DNA from: Hafnia paralvei ATCC 29927
Lineage (GTDB): Bacteria; Pseudomonadota; Gammaproteobacteria; Enterobacterales; Enterobacteriaceae
Length of the DNA stretch: 64,000 nucleotides
Assembly: GCF_001655005.1 (NCBI RefSeq)
Contig: NZ_LXET01000041.1
Span: forward strand, 186,001 to 250,000
Direction of reading: 5' to 3'
Shown: in pieces, positions 43,742 to 52,779 of the stretch
Position numbering within the stretch: the first letter of the stretch is position 1
How the letters are laid out: every line of letters starts with the position of its first letter
Program-made: the position numbers and the translations under genes
Notes under the pieces: model-generated
The model's input: the letters and a program-made list of their open reading frames with translations, nothing else
What the model was told of the DNA's origin: nothing
Databases searched by the model: none

Positions 43742-44635
43742 TTAACTATTCGGCGTAATAACGGCCGTCAACGTATCAATCAGTCGTGTACCCGCAGCTA
43801 GCCCTCGGGTTGTCTTACCACTCAGCGAGAATTTGATATCCACCCAATCCACCGTCGCGGTTCCGCTGGGTAGCGTTCCTCGATATTGAAAACCGGGTTC
43901 TATTTCACGCCCCGCTATGCTTATTTGGTAAGGAATTAAGTTTGCTCCCACCGAAGACCTGAGTTGATAGTGGCTGTCTTTTTGCTGCGTTGACTCAAAA
44001 GTCACACTATAAGGCAGTGGCTCATCGCCCGACTGCAAAGTTTTAGCCACTTTCAGGCGGGCAGTGGCGGTGGCATCATTCAGTTCTCCCACCAGCCCCA
44101 ATGACAATGCGGGTTTATCAAATGTGGCCTCAATCGTCGCCGATTCAGTCTGCAGTGCCGTCAGATCCAGATAGATTGGATAGCTCTCGCTGCCTCCTCC
44201 GTCTTCAATGTTAAAATTCACGTTGCCTATCTGCACTCGGGGAAATGAACTCGGTAGGGTAAACGAGCGCTCCCGTTTAAAAGTACGATTCACGGCTCTC
44301 ACACCTACGCGTTTTTCACTCGCCGGTGGAGCAAACGTCACCAGGTCGCCACATACCACCTGACGTTCATCCATAAAAAACTTCAACGGGAAACGCAGCG
44401 CGCCAAGCATTAAATCACCGCCTTCACAGCGTCCGCTGCCCGCAGGAGAAACCTGTAGCGTCAGCGATTTATCGGCGGGTTGACGCACAGTAAGCGTATC
44501 CGTGCCGCTCGCCTCGCTAATCCCTTCATGCAACATGCGGATCGAACCGTTCGACTGAGGTTGTATTACCCATGATCCCGCTAAAACATAGCTAGACTGG
44601 AACAACGCTAGCGCTAATAACATCGGGGACTTCAT
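43742..44635 (-). CDS. Fimbrial accessory/tip protein of the alpha-fimbrial operon
   Basis: This 297-residue secreted protein has a signal peptide of about 19 residues (ALALFQSSYVLAG). Two conserved cysteines (GRCEGG and QVVCGD) could form one disulfide in an N-terminal domain, and the C-terminal half ends in a pilin-like strand (GTRLIDTLTAVITPNS). This suits a tip adhesin or adaptor with lectin-like and pilin-like parts, but it is shorter than the tip proteins I know from CS1 fimbriae. Lies 3 bp after the chaperone gene. Confidence 0.7.
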   Translation of the reverse strand: MKSPMLLALALFQSSYVLAGSWVIQPQSNGSIRMLHEGISEASGTDTLTVRQPADKSLTLQVSPAGSGRCEGGDLMLGALRFPLKFFMDERQVVCGDLVTFAPPASEKRVGVRAVNRTFKRERSFTLPSSFPRVQIGNVNFNIEDGGGSESYPIYLDLTALQTESATIEATFDKPALSLGLVGELNDATATARLKVAKTLQSGDEPLPYSVTFESTQQKDSHYQLRSSVGANLIPYQISIAGREIEPGFQYRGTLPSGTATVDWVDIKFSLSGKTTRGLAAGTRLIDTLTAVITPNS

Positions 44636-44638
44636 GCA

Positions 44639-45364
44639 TCACTCCTTAAGCTGACATTTCTCATAGGAATAGAGCTTGCCATCCATGTTAAACGCCAAAT
44701 TACTGTTCACAGTGAGTGCTCGCGTATGCTCTGGATAAACGTTGAATACGGCTTTGTCTTTGCGCCCGTCAATCACCAAATCGCGCATTTCACTGCGTAC
44801 GTTACCTGTCGCCGTGAGTGTCCACTGGTTACCACTACAGCTAACAGCCAAACCTTGGGTGCGTTTTCCCTCCGGCAAATAACGCAGCAACACGTCATAA
44901 CCAATAGCAAAACGGACTTTACCTTTATCAATTTCTTGCTCTGGATAGCTAGGACGTATGCGCAAACGATATAGTGTCTCTCGTTCAACCGGCTTCAGTG
45001 GCATAATTCTGACTTTGCGCTCTTCGCCAAAAGGAATAATCAATTTAGTGGGCGAAAACACCAGCGTAGGATCCTCTGCACCAAGCTCTTTAACCATGTT
45101 TTCTTTACTATCACCAGGGTTAGTAATATGGAAAAGCTCTAGCGTCACGAATTCATAGCTCTTATTTTCTGACTTGGTGGTATCAACGCTATCAACTGCC
45201 CGATACATCGATTTAACGGTCACATAGTTGTCACGCGGTGACTCTTGCTTAATGTCTTTAATGATGGGAAATACTTCAATAGCCTGTGAAATATTCGTAG
45301 ACGTAAGCAAAGCTATTCCCAGTGGCAACATTGCCAATTTATTCAGTTTCACAATTAACCTCAC
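44639..45364 (-). CDS. Alpha-fimbrial periplasmic chaperone
   Basis: This 241-residue protein has a signal peptide ending SQA-I at about residue 28. It has the two-domain Ig-like chaperone layout of the CS1/CooB-type families, with the conserved PTKLIIPFGEERKVRI strand and LYRLRIRPSYP. It would hold pilin subunits by donor-strand complementation and deliver them to the usher. The start overlaps the end of the usher gene by 26 bp. Confidence 0.85.
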   Translation of the reverse strand: MRLIVKLNKLAMLPLGIALLTSTNISQAIEVFPIIKDIKQESPRDNYVTVKSMYRAVDSVDTTKSENKSYEFVTLELFHITNPGDSKENMVKELGAEDPTLVFSPTKLIIPFGEERKVRIMPLKPVERETLYRLRIRPSYPEQEIDKGKVRFAIGYDVLLRYLPEGKRTQGLAVSCSGNQWTLTATGNVRSEMRDLVIDGRKDKAVFNVYPEHTRALTVNSNLAFNMDGKLYSYEKCQLKE

Positions 45365-47903
45365 GTATTTGCATAATGCCTTGAGTCATTTTGACGTTCG
45401 AATTATTTAGCGGGCAGATATAGCTCAGCCCTTCTTTACTCACCTTCAATTTTTCTAACTGGCTCTCGGTATCTAGCGTAAAATCACCAACAAATAATCC
45501 TTCGGCATCGGTCATCGCATTACCGCCCACCACGCGAGCGTTCGCCAACGGCACTCCGTCGAGATAGAGGCGACCGGTGACAGTCTGGTTTTTTGTCGCA
45601 TTGACTTTGACGTGATAGACCTGCCCCGGCATGGCCCAAGTAGAAGACGATTGGGTCGAGAGGTTGTAAAACGCGTTAGTATCCGTGGTATAAACCTGTT
45701 CCGCTTTTGGAGATATTTTCTGGTATGGCTGAATAGTCAGCGTTGTTTTTTTCCCTCCTTCTACCACTACCGGTTCATTACCGCGGTTACGCACCTCGAA
45801 ATATTGATCTTCAGGTAACGAACGGGCATCCACAATAAGCGCTGCGGTATTATCCACTTTGCCATAACCAAACTCGCCGTCACCAATAGCAAAGCCGCTA
45901 CGCTGCGAAAGATACTGCTGACTGTAATGGTTATTGCCAAAAGACTTGGATACGCCAACGGCGGTATAGCCATAGCCGTTATCCATCACCAGGCCAGCAC
46001 CGCTGTTATTCTCACTATTAGGCCCATGATTTACGCTGGCATTTACCGTATATTTCCCACCGCGGTCGAATTCTGGGTTATCCAGATTCAATGCATAATC
46101 TGCACTATAAATATTTTGTTTACCGCCCTCATCGCTCATGCGTGAACGTAAATAGAGGGATTGGTAATGGTTATAACTACGCTCACGCATTCCCAAGGTA
46201 AACTGCGCAAATATTTTGTCTTCTGCCGTCGTATTGTGGGAATATCGGCTGGTCATCTCGTTAATGCCACGGTGATAGCCAAGATCGACACGCAAATTTA
46301 AATAATCCGACAAGGTAAAGTCACGATTTAAATTTACGTCCCAACTTTCAAATTCCGTCTTATTTTGGCGGCCATAATCCTGATAAAGGGTATTCAGACC
46401 AAAGTTAATCCCTAACCCAACGTTCCACGGCAAAAAAGTATTAGCGCCAAATTGTAAATATTCAAAATCGTAAGCGGGCACTAGGCCAAAGCGATGATAA
46501 TCTTCTTCATCCCCTTTGAAACGGTTGTCGCGATAACTCACATTCATGCTCAGGGCATACAGGTTTTTCATTAACCCAACCTGATAGCCGGAGCTACCGT
46601 CAAGCCCCATCACGCCATCTGCATAGAGGCGTTCCGCAAACCAGCTATTGATCGGCAAGTCTAGGCTGGCATTAGCATAACCATCCTCGTTGTCCATCAG
46701 AAAACCACTGCCAAGAGAGACCACTGAATCGGTGGTGTACCCTAACGACAGCCCAGCAAAATGGCTTTGACGAGAATAACGATCGCGATCATTCCCATCT
46801 ATGTCGCACTGGCGGCATGAATAACGATTAGACGAAAACTGCCCCTGATGATCGTCATAGCGACCTAACTGAACCGCATACTCCAGATCGCCAGAGCGAA
46901 ATGAGCCATTACGTTTCAAAAAAGGCTGGAGCTTCTCCTCGCGGCTGCCGTTAACCAGCTTGGATACCAACAAAACATCATAGCCACCAGACGGCCACCC
47001 TTCGGTGTTTAAGTGCTGCAAGCCCGCAGGAAACTGCTGCAGATCGATTAAACGCCCGTTACGATACACCTCAACCGTGCCTGCCTGTGGTAGATAGACG
47101 GTGACGGGTGAGGCCGCACCGTCACCAGGATTGAGGTAGTTATCGGTCATATACCCCAACGAAATACCGTCAAAGCTAACAGGATTGAAAAAACTGTAGG
47201 TCACCGAAGGCGTACTCGATATTAGATTATCGCTCAATCTTTGCCGGCCAGCTTTAAAACGGGTGTTTTCGTGTTCCAGATACAGCGCCAATTCATCAAG
47301 ATTAAAATCAATCTCTTTGGAATAACTCCATGCTCCTTTAACGTAGCTGTTGCCCGTAATATTGAGCGTGTCATTTGAAGATAAACTCAGGCTATCGCCA
47401 TAGGTATCAGAGAGATAATTAAGATTATGACTATGCACAAAACCGGGGCGGTTACGGTGTGGAATATAGGTTCTGTCATAAGCCTTGTCTCCCGTTTTAA
47501 ACAGGGAGGCTGGAAAAATGAGATGCAATGAAGCGTCTGATTCATTTACCGTCGCTACAATCTCATCTTGAGAAAAACCCTGCTTATTCACCCGACGCAA
47601 AGGGGCTGAAAGTTTCTTGAGCAACTCCGTCTGAGAGACATTCAGCGCAGGCATATCCACGGCGGTTATTTGCTCAACAATCACCTGTGGCGACATCAGA
47701 AAAACATCGTTTTGATCGTACTCAACGCCAATGGAGCCGATTGAGGAATCCGCATAAATAATGTCAAACACTCCACTTTGCTTGGCGTTAAAAATGTCTT
47801 CAAACCCTTCAGGCAGTGGAATCGAAGAGGCCATTAATGGGGTAAATGCACAGCCGAAACCGACACCAAGAATAACAATGCTGGCAGTTATTTTATTATT
47901 CAT
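45339..47903 (-). CDS. Alpha-fimbrial outer-membrane usher (CS1/TcfC type)
   Basis: This 854-residue outer-membrane usher has a signal peptide of about 25 residues, an N-terminal chaperone-binding domain, a large beta-barrel with many aromatic-rich strands, the plug-associated motif PQAGTVEVYRNGRLID, and a C-terminal carboxypeptidase-like and beta-sandwich region (GQVYHVKVNATKNQTVTGRL). It belongs to the alpha-class ushers (CooC, TcfC, CblC) rather than FimD. A CRQC motif lies in the barrel. It is third in the operon. Confidence 0.9.
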   Translation of the reverse strand: MNNKITASIVILGVGFGCAFTPLMASSIPLPEGFEDIFNAKQSGVFDIIYADSSIGSIGVEYDQNDVFLMSPQVIVEQITAVDMPALNVSQTELLKKLSAPLRRVNKQGFSQDEIVATVNESDASLHLIFPASLFKTGDKAYDRTYIPHRNRPGFVHSHNLNYLSDTYGDSLSLSSNDTLNITGNSYVKGAWSYSKEIDFNLDELALYLEHENTRFKAGRQRLSDNLISSTPSVTYSFFNPVSFDGISLGYMTDNYLNPGDGAASPVTVYLPQAGTVEVYRNGRLIDLQQFPAGLQHLNTEGWPSGGYDVLLVSKLVNGSREEKLQPFLKRNGSFRSGDLEYAVQLGRYDDHQGQFSSNRYSCRQCDIDGNDRDRYSRQSHFAGLSLGYTTDSVVSLGSGFLMDNEDGYANASLDLPINSWFAERLYADGVMGLDGSSGYQVGLMKNLYALSMNVSYRDNRFKGDEEDYHRFGLVPAYDFEYLQFGANTFLPWNVGLGINFGLNTLYQDYGRQNKTEFESWDVNLNRDFTLSDYLNLRVDLGYHRGINEMTSRYSHNTTAEDKIFAQFTLGMRERSYNHYQSLYLRSRMSDEGGKQNIYSADYALNLDNPEFDRGGKYTVNASVNHGPNSENNSGAGLVMDNGYGYTAVGVSKSFGNNHYSQQYLSQRSGFAIGDGEFGYGKVDNTAALIVDARSLPEDQYFEVRNRGNEPVVVEGGKKTTLTIQPYQKISPKAEQVYTTDTNAFYNLSTQSSSTWAMPGQVYHVKVNATKNQTVTGRLYLDGVPLANARVVGGNAMTDAEGLFVGDFTLDTESQLEKLKVSKEGLSYICPLNNSNVKMTQGIMQIREVNCETE

Positions 47904-47919
47904 TATTCTCTGTCTCTAT

Positions 47920-48435
47920 CTATAAAATAGGCATTACGATTAATGTAAATGTATTCGCGTATTTACCCTTGGTGTAATTCCCAGCCAAAAACTCAGAAAT
48001 AAACTTAACCTTAAAACCATTGGAAGTTGTCGCCTGGCTAATATTTTTTAACACAGGAAGCCGCAGTTTTTTAGTAGAATCCGTTTCGCCTCCTTGATGA
48101 ATAAAACTCCCATCCAAATTAATATGTGTGTTCCCACCAAAAACCTGTGGTAGCACAAACTGATTTTCTAAAAAAACAATCTCAGCATTATCAACATTGC
48201 CTATCAGATGAAAGAAACTCGACGTATTTTCAAACTTCTGAGAAATACCATTAATAGGTAATGGGAAATCAAATTCTTTTCCATTAAGAGGTCTATCTTC
48301 ATAATACAGCGCGATTCTTGCTATCGACTCAGCAGAGATATCCAAATCAACCTGAGAATTAGGTATTGAAAAAACTGCCTGACTCCATAACAACAGCGCG
48401 GCGACAATACCAACGACACAGTTATTTTTAATCAT
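47920..48435 (-). CDS. Fimbrial subunit-like protein
   Basis: This 171-residue secreted protein has a signal peptide ending AVFS at about residue 23 and a pilin-like ending (GNYTKGKYANTFTLIVMPIL). It shares the overall plan of the other CS1-type subunits in the operon but little sequence with the major pilin. It lies between the major pilin and the usher, so a minor subunit is likely. No cysteines in the mature part. Confidence 0.75.
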   Translation of the reverse strand: MIKNNCVVGIVAALLLWSQAVFSIPNSQVDLDISAESIARIALYYEDRPLNGKEFDFPLPINGISQKFENTSSFFHLIGNVDNAEIVFLENQFVLPQVFGGNTHINLDGSFIHQGGETDSTKKLRLPVLKNISQATTSNGFKVKFISEFLAGNYTKGKYANTFTLIVMPIL

Positions 48436-48488
48436 GTTTAAAACAGGGCCAGCCTAACGCTGACCCTGACCTGATTTAATAAAGAATA

Positions 48489-49031
48489 TTAAGGTTTAGC
48501 ATTTACGTTAGCGTATACAACGCCGGTGTAGTTGCCTTGACCCAGTGCGTCATACTTTTTATCTGAAACAAATTTAAACATCAGTGGCAGTTCACCATGT
48601 GTACCGTTTGCATTCAGGGTGTAATCTTTTGAATCACCAGATGCGGCAAATTCTTGGCTGCCCGCAGCGGTAATCGTACTGATTTTATAAGTCATATCAT
48701 TAAGTGTGCCGCCCTGAGTGCTATACAGAGTAAACGCATCACCGGTGACAGACTGGCTATCATCCAAAGTCAAAGCGACTTCCAGCTTGGTTACGTCATT
48801 ATTCCACAGTTTTAACGCGGTGGTTTGCGCCTCCATGTAGCCTGACGCCGCTGGTGTTAGTTCTACGTCCATATCCGTGATAGGACGGCCACCCGGATCG
48901 GTAATGGTCGCACTATCAGGAACGTTCGCACTGACGTTGAACTTAGTATCATAGCTTGCTGGCGTCGATGCCATTGCTGAAGCAGACATTACAAGACCAG
49001 CCAATACAGACAACATAGTTTGGGTTTTCAT
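48489..49031 (-). CDS. CS1-type major fimbrial subunit
   Basis: This 180-residue pilin has a signal peptide ending AMA-S at about residue 21. It shows the CS1 pilin family pattern: FNVSANVPDS donor strand, ITDMDVELTPAASGY, KLWNNDVTKLEV, and the closing GNYTGVVYANVNAKP strand. First gene of the operon and cysteine-free, it is most likely the main fibre subunit, in line with the usual high expression of the promoter-proximal pilin gene. Confidence 0.9.
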   Translation of the reverse strand: MKTQTMLSVLAGLVMSASAMASTPASYDTKFNVSANVPDSATITDPGGRPITDMDVELTPAASGYMEAQTTALKLWNNDVTKLEVALTLDDSQSVTGDAFTLYSTQGGTLNDMTYKISTITAAGSQEFAASGDSKDYTLNANGTHGELPLMFKFVSDKKYDALGQGNYTGVVYANVNAKP

Positions 49032-49402
49032 TAAAAATTAAATCCTTGTTATAAAAAATGAATCTTTAAACGGGATAACGTCATACACGATAAATAGCGT
49101 TAATGGATGACACCATTAAATACACTAATCGGAGGTATTGTTGATAATGCCATTCCGTTTTGCTGCGTAATGAACAGCGCTCGATGAATACTAAAGATCT
49201 TGCGCACACTGTAATACCGTACAATGACGCGATGTAAAGTTCCCTATTACATATTTGCTCTTTAATAATCATGACCCGCTACATTACGGAGGCCATAGTA
49301 AATTTTGGCTAAAATAAATTCTTGAAAAAAATCTCAGTTTTCCTCACAAAGCATCAACAGTAATTATGTCCATAGCAGTGAGAAAGATAAAATCAGATGA
49401 AA
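49032..49402. promoter_or_regulatory. Fimbrial operon promoter region
   Basis: This 371-bp gap separates the end of the tad locus from the major pilin gene. It must hold the fimbrial promoter on the minus strand. The frame at 49081-49272 has no family signal and is not annotated. I see no inverted repeats suggesting an invertible switch. Confidence 0.45.
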
Positions 49403-50653
49403 TTAATTATCTTTAAGAATATTATGCCCAACTTCTTCAAACACGGCTCGGCGGAGATCTTCCTCTAACTCATCAATGGTTTGAGGTAAATAAAAGTTTT
49501 TATCTCCAACGCAGCTTTTCCAATCTACCGTTGGATAATAGGCAATGCCAATAAATGAAATTTTTCCCACTGACTCATCCGTACTTAACACCTGTCTAAT
49601 TTTATCGCACATGCCCGCGTTGATAAGATTCGGCGTAATCATCACATTTTTGGGATCATCAGTACCATCCGAAACAATGACCATAACCTTGCGTGAGGCT
49701 GTACCTGAGGCTAAATAAGGTACGCCAAGCAATACGCCAGAGCTAACCAAAGTTCCTCCTTCGGCACTCATGCCATTAATTTGATTTATTTCAGCAAGGC
49801 TGCTGGTCAACGGAACTTTCCAAGAATGACTGTTGCGTAGGCAGGTACTCCCGTTAACGTTGGAAAGTGGGATCTGAATATCATGAACTGGATTCGGTAT
49901 TGCTGCTACGCTGCCTGAAATATCGATGTATTTCTCTAATGCCTTGTAATTTCCGCCTGCTAATATATCCGAGGGAACTGGCCCATGACTCACGAACGGA
50001 AAATCACAGTCTGTCCCCTCTTTGCCTCCCCAGCCAAAAGGGACAAAGCCAACTTTATTATCGATATTGTAGGAAAATAGCTCATCTGAAAGCTTTAATA
50101 CAATGCGTTTTAGTTCGGCTAATTTGGTACTACCGCCAAAACCTTCGTTCATCGAACCTGAAAAATCGGTAACAAAGATAACGTCCATGTTGGAACGAAA
50201 CTTACGTGCTGCCCCGTTATCACCAATAACGACCTGCTTGTCAAAACTGGGGAAGAACGTAGAAGAAAACCACGAATCCTGAAGCGTTTGCCCACTCACC
50301 CGATATTCTACATACGATAAATTCTGGTTATTGGGTGAAATACCACTTTTCACAATCACGGTGGGTTTAAAAACATCCACATCGTGACGCATATAGGCAC
50401 GAAAATAATCGCTCGACAGCGTATAATTTCGCTGTGCTCCATCACCGTTATCCTCTGCCGTTAATGCCAACGCGGCTTGCTCCATGGCATCAGAGAGCCG
50501 AGCTCGCTCAGTAATATAGCGTGAACCTTCCAGCCCAAACGCCGCCATACTGAGCAAAAATCCCGACATCATGACAAAACTAATAGCAAACGCTCCACTG
50601 CGATCCTGTTTAAAGCGTCGAATACTGGCTAACAGTGATTGCTGCATAAACAT
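49403..50653 (-). CDS. tadG: TadG-like protein with von Willebrand A domain
   Basis: This 416-residue protein has an N-terminal pseudopilin-like membrane helix (FAISFVMMSGFLLSMAAFG, near residues 21-39), a typical TadG/TadE feature, and a C-terminal vWA domain with the metal site D-F-S-G-S-M (about 155-400). It is the last gene of the tad operon. Such proteins help anchor or stabilise Flp pili. The start may be the ATG at 50653 or the one two codons later; both overlap the upstream gene. Confidence 0.88.
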   Translation of the reverse strand: MFMQQSLLASIRRFKQDRSGAFAISFVMMSGFLLSMAAFGLEGSRYITERARLSDAMEQAALALTAEDNGDGAQRNYTLSSDYFRAYMRHDVDVFKPTVIVKSGISPNNQNLSYVEYRVSGQTLQDSWFSSTFFPSFDKQVVIGDNGAARKFRSNMDVIFVTDFSGSMNEGFGGSTKLAELKRIVLKLSDELFSYNIDNKVGFVPFGWGGKEGTDCDFPFVSHGPVPSDILAGGNYKALEKYIDISGSVAAIPNPVHDIQIPLSNVNGSTCLRNSHSWKVPLTSSLAEINQINGMSAEGGTLVSSGVLLGVPYLASGTASRKVMVIVSDGTDDPKNVMITPNLINAGMCDKIRQVLSTDESVGKISFIGIAYYPTVDWKSCVGDKNFYLPQTIDELEEDLRRAVFEEVGHNILKDN

Positions 50654-51000
50654 AGTTGCTCCTTATTATTTAAGGTTCCGCGACTGCCCGCTTTATTGTC
50701 ATTAAAACAAATAAGATAAGGTAAAGGACCAGGGCGATATTTCGCCACTGCCTTCCCCGTTCGGTCATGGATATATTTTATTTCCCCGATAAACTCCGGC
50801 CCTGCGGGGTTAATATCGAAAACCTCAATTTTCACTCGTGCTCTATACGTTGGGCTCAAATAAAGCATCTGGTTTATTTCATCGATTAAGTTCGACTGAT
50901 TTGGTTGAGCCGAATCGATAAATATCACCGCCTGTTGCTGTGCAGCATGAAGAGGAAACAGAAGCCACAGCAGGCTCAATAACACACCAAGCCTCATCAT
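50629..51000 (-). CDS. Small periplasmic protein of unknown function in the tad operon
   Basis: This 123-residue protein has a signal peptide of about 20 residues (LLSLLWLLFPLHAA). The rest has a short strand-helix pattern (AVIFIDSAQPNQ ... LPYLICFND) reminiscent of TraW/TrbC-like or thioredoxin-fold plasmid proteins, and ends CLCSNHC. I do not recognise it as a standard tad gene. It is tightly packed between tadF (adjacent) and tadG (25-bp overlap), so it is likely part of the system. Confidence 0.7.
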   Translation of the reverse strand: MMRLGVLLSLLWLLFPLHAAQQQAVIFIDSAQPNQSNLIDEINQMLYLSPTYRARVKIEVFDINPAGPEFIGEIKYIHDRTGKAVAKYRPGPLPYLICFNDNKAGSRGTLNNKEQLCLCSNHC

Positions 51001-51588
51001 CTAGCGCAGCATCACAATGGAGAATGAAGACATCACAGGCTTTTCCTCGCTCGACGTTAGACGGGTAAACCAGCTAAACGTAGGCAGACAAACGGTTACC
51101 TGATAGAGCGGCACCCATCGCCCATAGCTACCGCGTGGCGTCAGTTGCTGCAATTGATTAAGCGGCTGTGGTGGCAAACATTGCCCCGAGCTGCCACTGT
51201 CCCAAGACTTATACAGCTTGATCTGCTTTCTATCGTCACCTAAACGAATAGGATCTTCGAAATGCATTTCTTCAACATGCATGCTCATCTGTGAAAGGTC
51301 GATCGTGCTGTTCATATCTGTGAGTATTCGTCTCGCTAAATCGGCAATGGCATTAACGTCTTGTTGGTTCAACGTTTCGCGTGCGTCATAGAGCTGGATC
51401 CGCTCACGCAAGATACCGGCAACTGAATAAGAAACACGATCTAACTTCCCAATTGTTGCCTGACGAATTACTAAATCCGTCAGGAAGAAAATAAAGAAGA
51501 TGAGCGCAATCGAAATCATGACAAACTCAACCGATACCGAGGCTCGCCTGTCAGTCCATAAACTTGGAACGTTCATATTCTTGAACAA
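51001..51588 (-). CDS. tadF: TadF, pseudopilin-like pilus assembly protein
   Basis: This 195-residue protein has the TadE/TadF N-terminal signature: a short basic start, then SVSVEFVMISIALIFFIFFL with the Glu at +5 of the prepilin-like segment. A TTG start at 51588 sits behind GAGGTGAT; an ATG four codons later is an alternative. It is a minor pseudopilin cleaved by TadV and needed for Flp pili. Overlaps tadE by 38 bp. Confidence 0.88.
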   Translation of the reverse strand: MFKNMNVPSLWTDRRASVSVEFVMISIALIFFIFFLTDLVIRQATIGKLDRVSYSVAGILRERIQLYDARETLNQQDVNAIADLARRILTDMNSTIDLSQMSMHVEEMHFEDPIRLGDDRKQIKLYKSWDSGSSGQCLPPQPLNQLQQLTPRGSYGRWVPLYQVTVCLPTFSWFTRLTSSEEKPVMSSFSIVMLR

Positions 51589-52042
51589 AAATCACCTCGC
51601 GATTTAATAAGTTGTTGGCCCAAATATCGGGAAAGGGGAAGAACATAGGATGGTATTGATATTCCAATTGATAACGCGCTAAAGGCTTATACCGCGAGTC
51701 ACCGCTGGTGCCGCCTGTATCAGTCATTTCTCGAATAGAACCGGCATAGGTAATATTCATCGTGACGGCGTCCGGCCGAGTTAGGAACCCCCAAATAGCA
51801 CCGCCTTGCTCAGTGATACGCTTTTGGAAACGATTGTCGTAACCTCCATCATCGACGGCAGAGGCATTTTTAGACTCTTTGGCAGCCTCCGAAACAGCCA
51901 AATCAATTACCGCAGAGATATAAGACAGCCGCGCAATCTCGGCGACAAACAGCACCAAGAAAATAAACAGTATTACCGTCAAAGAAAATTCAATTGAGGC
52001 TGCGCCTTCATTATCTCTGATAAAGCGTTTGCGTAATGCCAT
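51551..52042 (-). CDS. tadE: TadE, pseudopilin-like pilus assembly protein
   Basis: This 163-residue protein has the TadE-like signature EGAASIEFSLTVILFIFLVL at about residues 13-32, with the conserved Glu, and a globular periplasmic remainder. It is a pseudopilin processed by TadV. Its ATG overlaps the tadD stop, and the end overlaps tadF. Confidence 0.9.
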   Translation of the reverse strand: MALRKRFIRDNEGAASIEFSLTVILFIFLVLFVAEIARLSYISAVIDLAVSEAAKESKNASAVDDGGYDNRFQKRITEQGGAIWGFLTRPDAVTMNITYAGSIREMTDTGGTSGDSRYKPLARYQLEYQYHPMFFPFPDIWANNLLNREVIFVQEYERSKFMD

Positions 52043-52779
52043 TACCCCATTCCTTTTTCTGTTGGATTAATCATGGCCAGCGCATCAATCAACTCGTCGC
52101 TACGCTCCGATAATCCTTCATTTATAATGATATCTCTGGCATAGCGGCGATCGCCGACCTTAACCAACGACAGTACTAGGTTGTGAAGCAGTTGAGACTG
52201 CTTGCGCCCACGTAAATACTGCGGCAGCAACAAGCTAACGGCATCCTGATAGCGATGATCCAATACCGCCACCATGGCCATATTATTAATAGCCACATCA
52301 TCAGCGATAAACAGGCTGCGAGCCTTTTCGATAGACTGCAATCCTTCCGTTAGCTTGCCTGACTGTGCCTGAGCCACACCTTTCAGGTTATAAGCCTCCG
52401 CACTTTGCGGTTCGCGTTGTAACATTTTTTCAGCCACTCTGATGGCCTGCGGATAGTCACCTAGGGCAATCATATTTTGTGCTTGCAACGTATAAACGTT
52501 TAGGTCCGGTGTTTTAAACAACGGCTGCATAAAGTAGAGTGACGATTTGTAATCACCTGATTGATAGTAATAGCGTGCTAATTTAAGCCGTACCGCTGGA
52601 TCTTCTTTTTGCTTTAGCCAACTGCGATAAAGATTAATTAATCCGTTATAGTTTTTTGCCTTGAGCAATATATCTTCCCGGTAATTCATATCGCTGGTAG
52701 AGCTAGGCACTCGTTGAATACATCCTGATAATAATGTGGCACACATCAGCGCTATAACGATATGTTTAGAAATGTGCAT
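52042..52779 (-). CDS. tadD: TadD, TPR lipoprotein of the tad locus
   Basis: This 245-residue lipoprotein has a lipobox LLSGC at about residues 16-20. TPR-like helical repeats follow over about 50-200 (AVRLKLARYYYQSGDYKSSL, AEAYNLKGVAQAQSGKLTEG). TadD is an outer-membrane pilotin-like factor for the RcpA secretin. Overlaps tadC by 14 bp and tadE by 1 bp. Confidence 0.9.
   Translation of the reverse strand: MHISKHIVIALMCATLLSGCIQRVPSSTSDMNYREDILLKAKNYNGLINLYRSWLKQKEDPAVRLKLARYYYQSGDYKSSLYFMQPLFKTPDLNVYTLQAQNMIALGDYPQAIRVAEKMLQREPQSAEAYNLKGVAQAQSGKLTEGLQSIEKARSLFIADDVAINNMAMVAVLDHRYQDAVSLLLPQYLRGRKQSQLLHNLVLSLVKVGDRRYARDIIINEGLSERSDELIDALAMINPTEKGMG

Noticed and set aside
49081..49272. 63-codon minus-strand frame upstream of the fimbrial operon
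   Set aside because: No ribosome-binding site or family signal; it lies in the expected promoter region.
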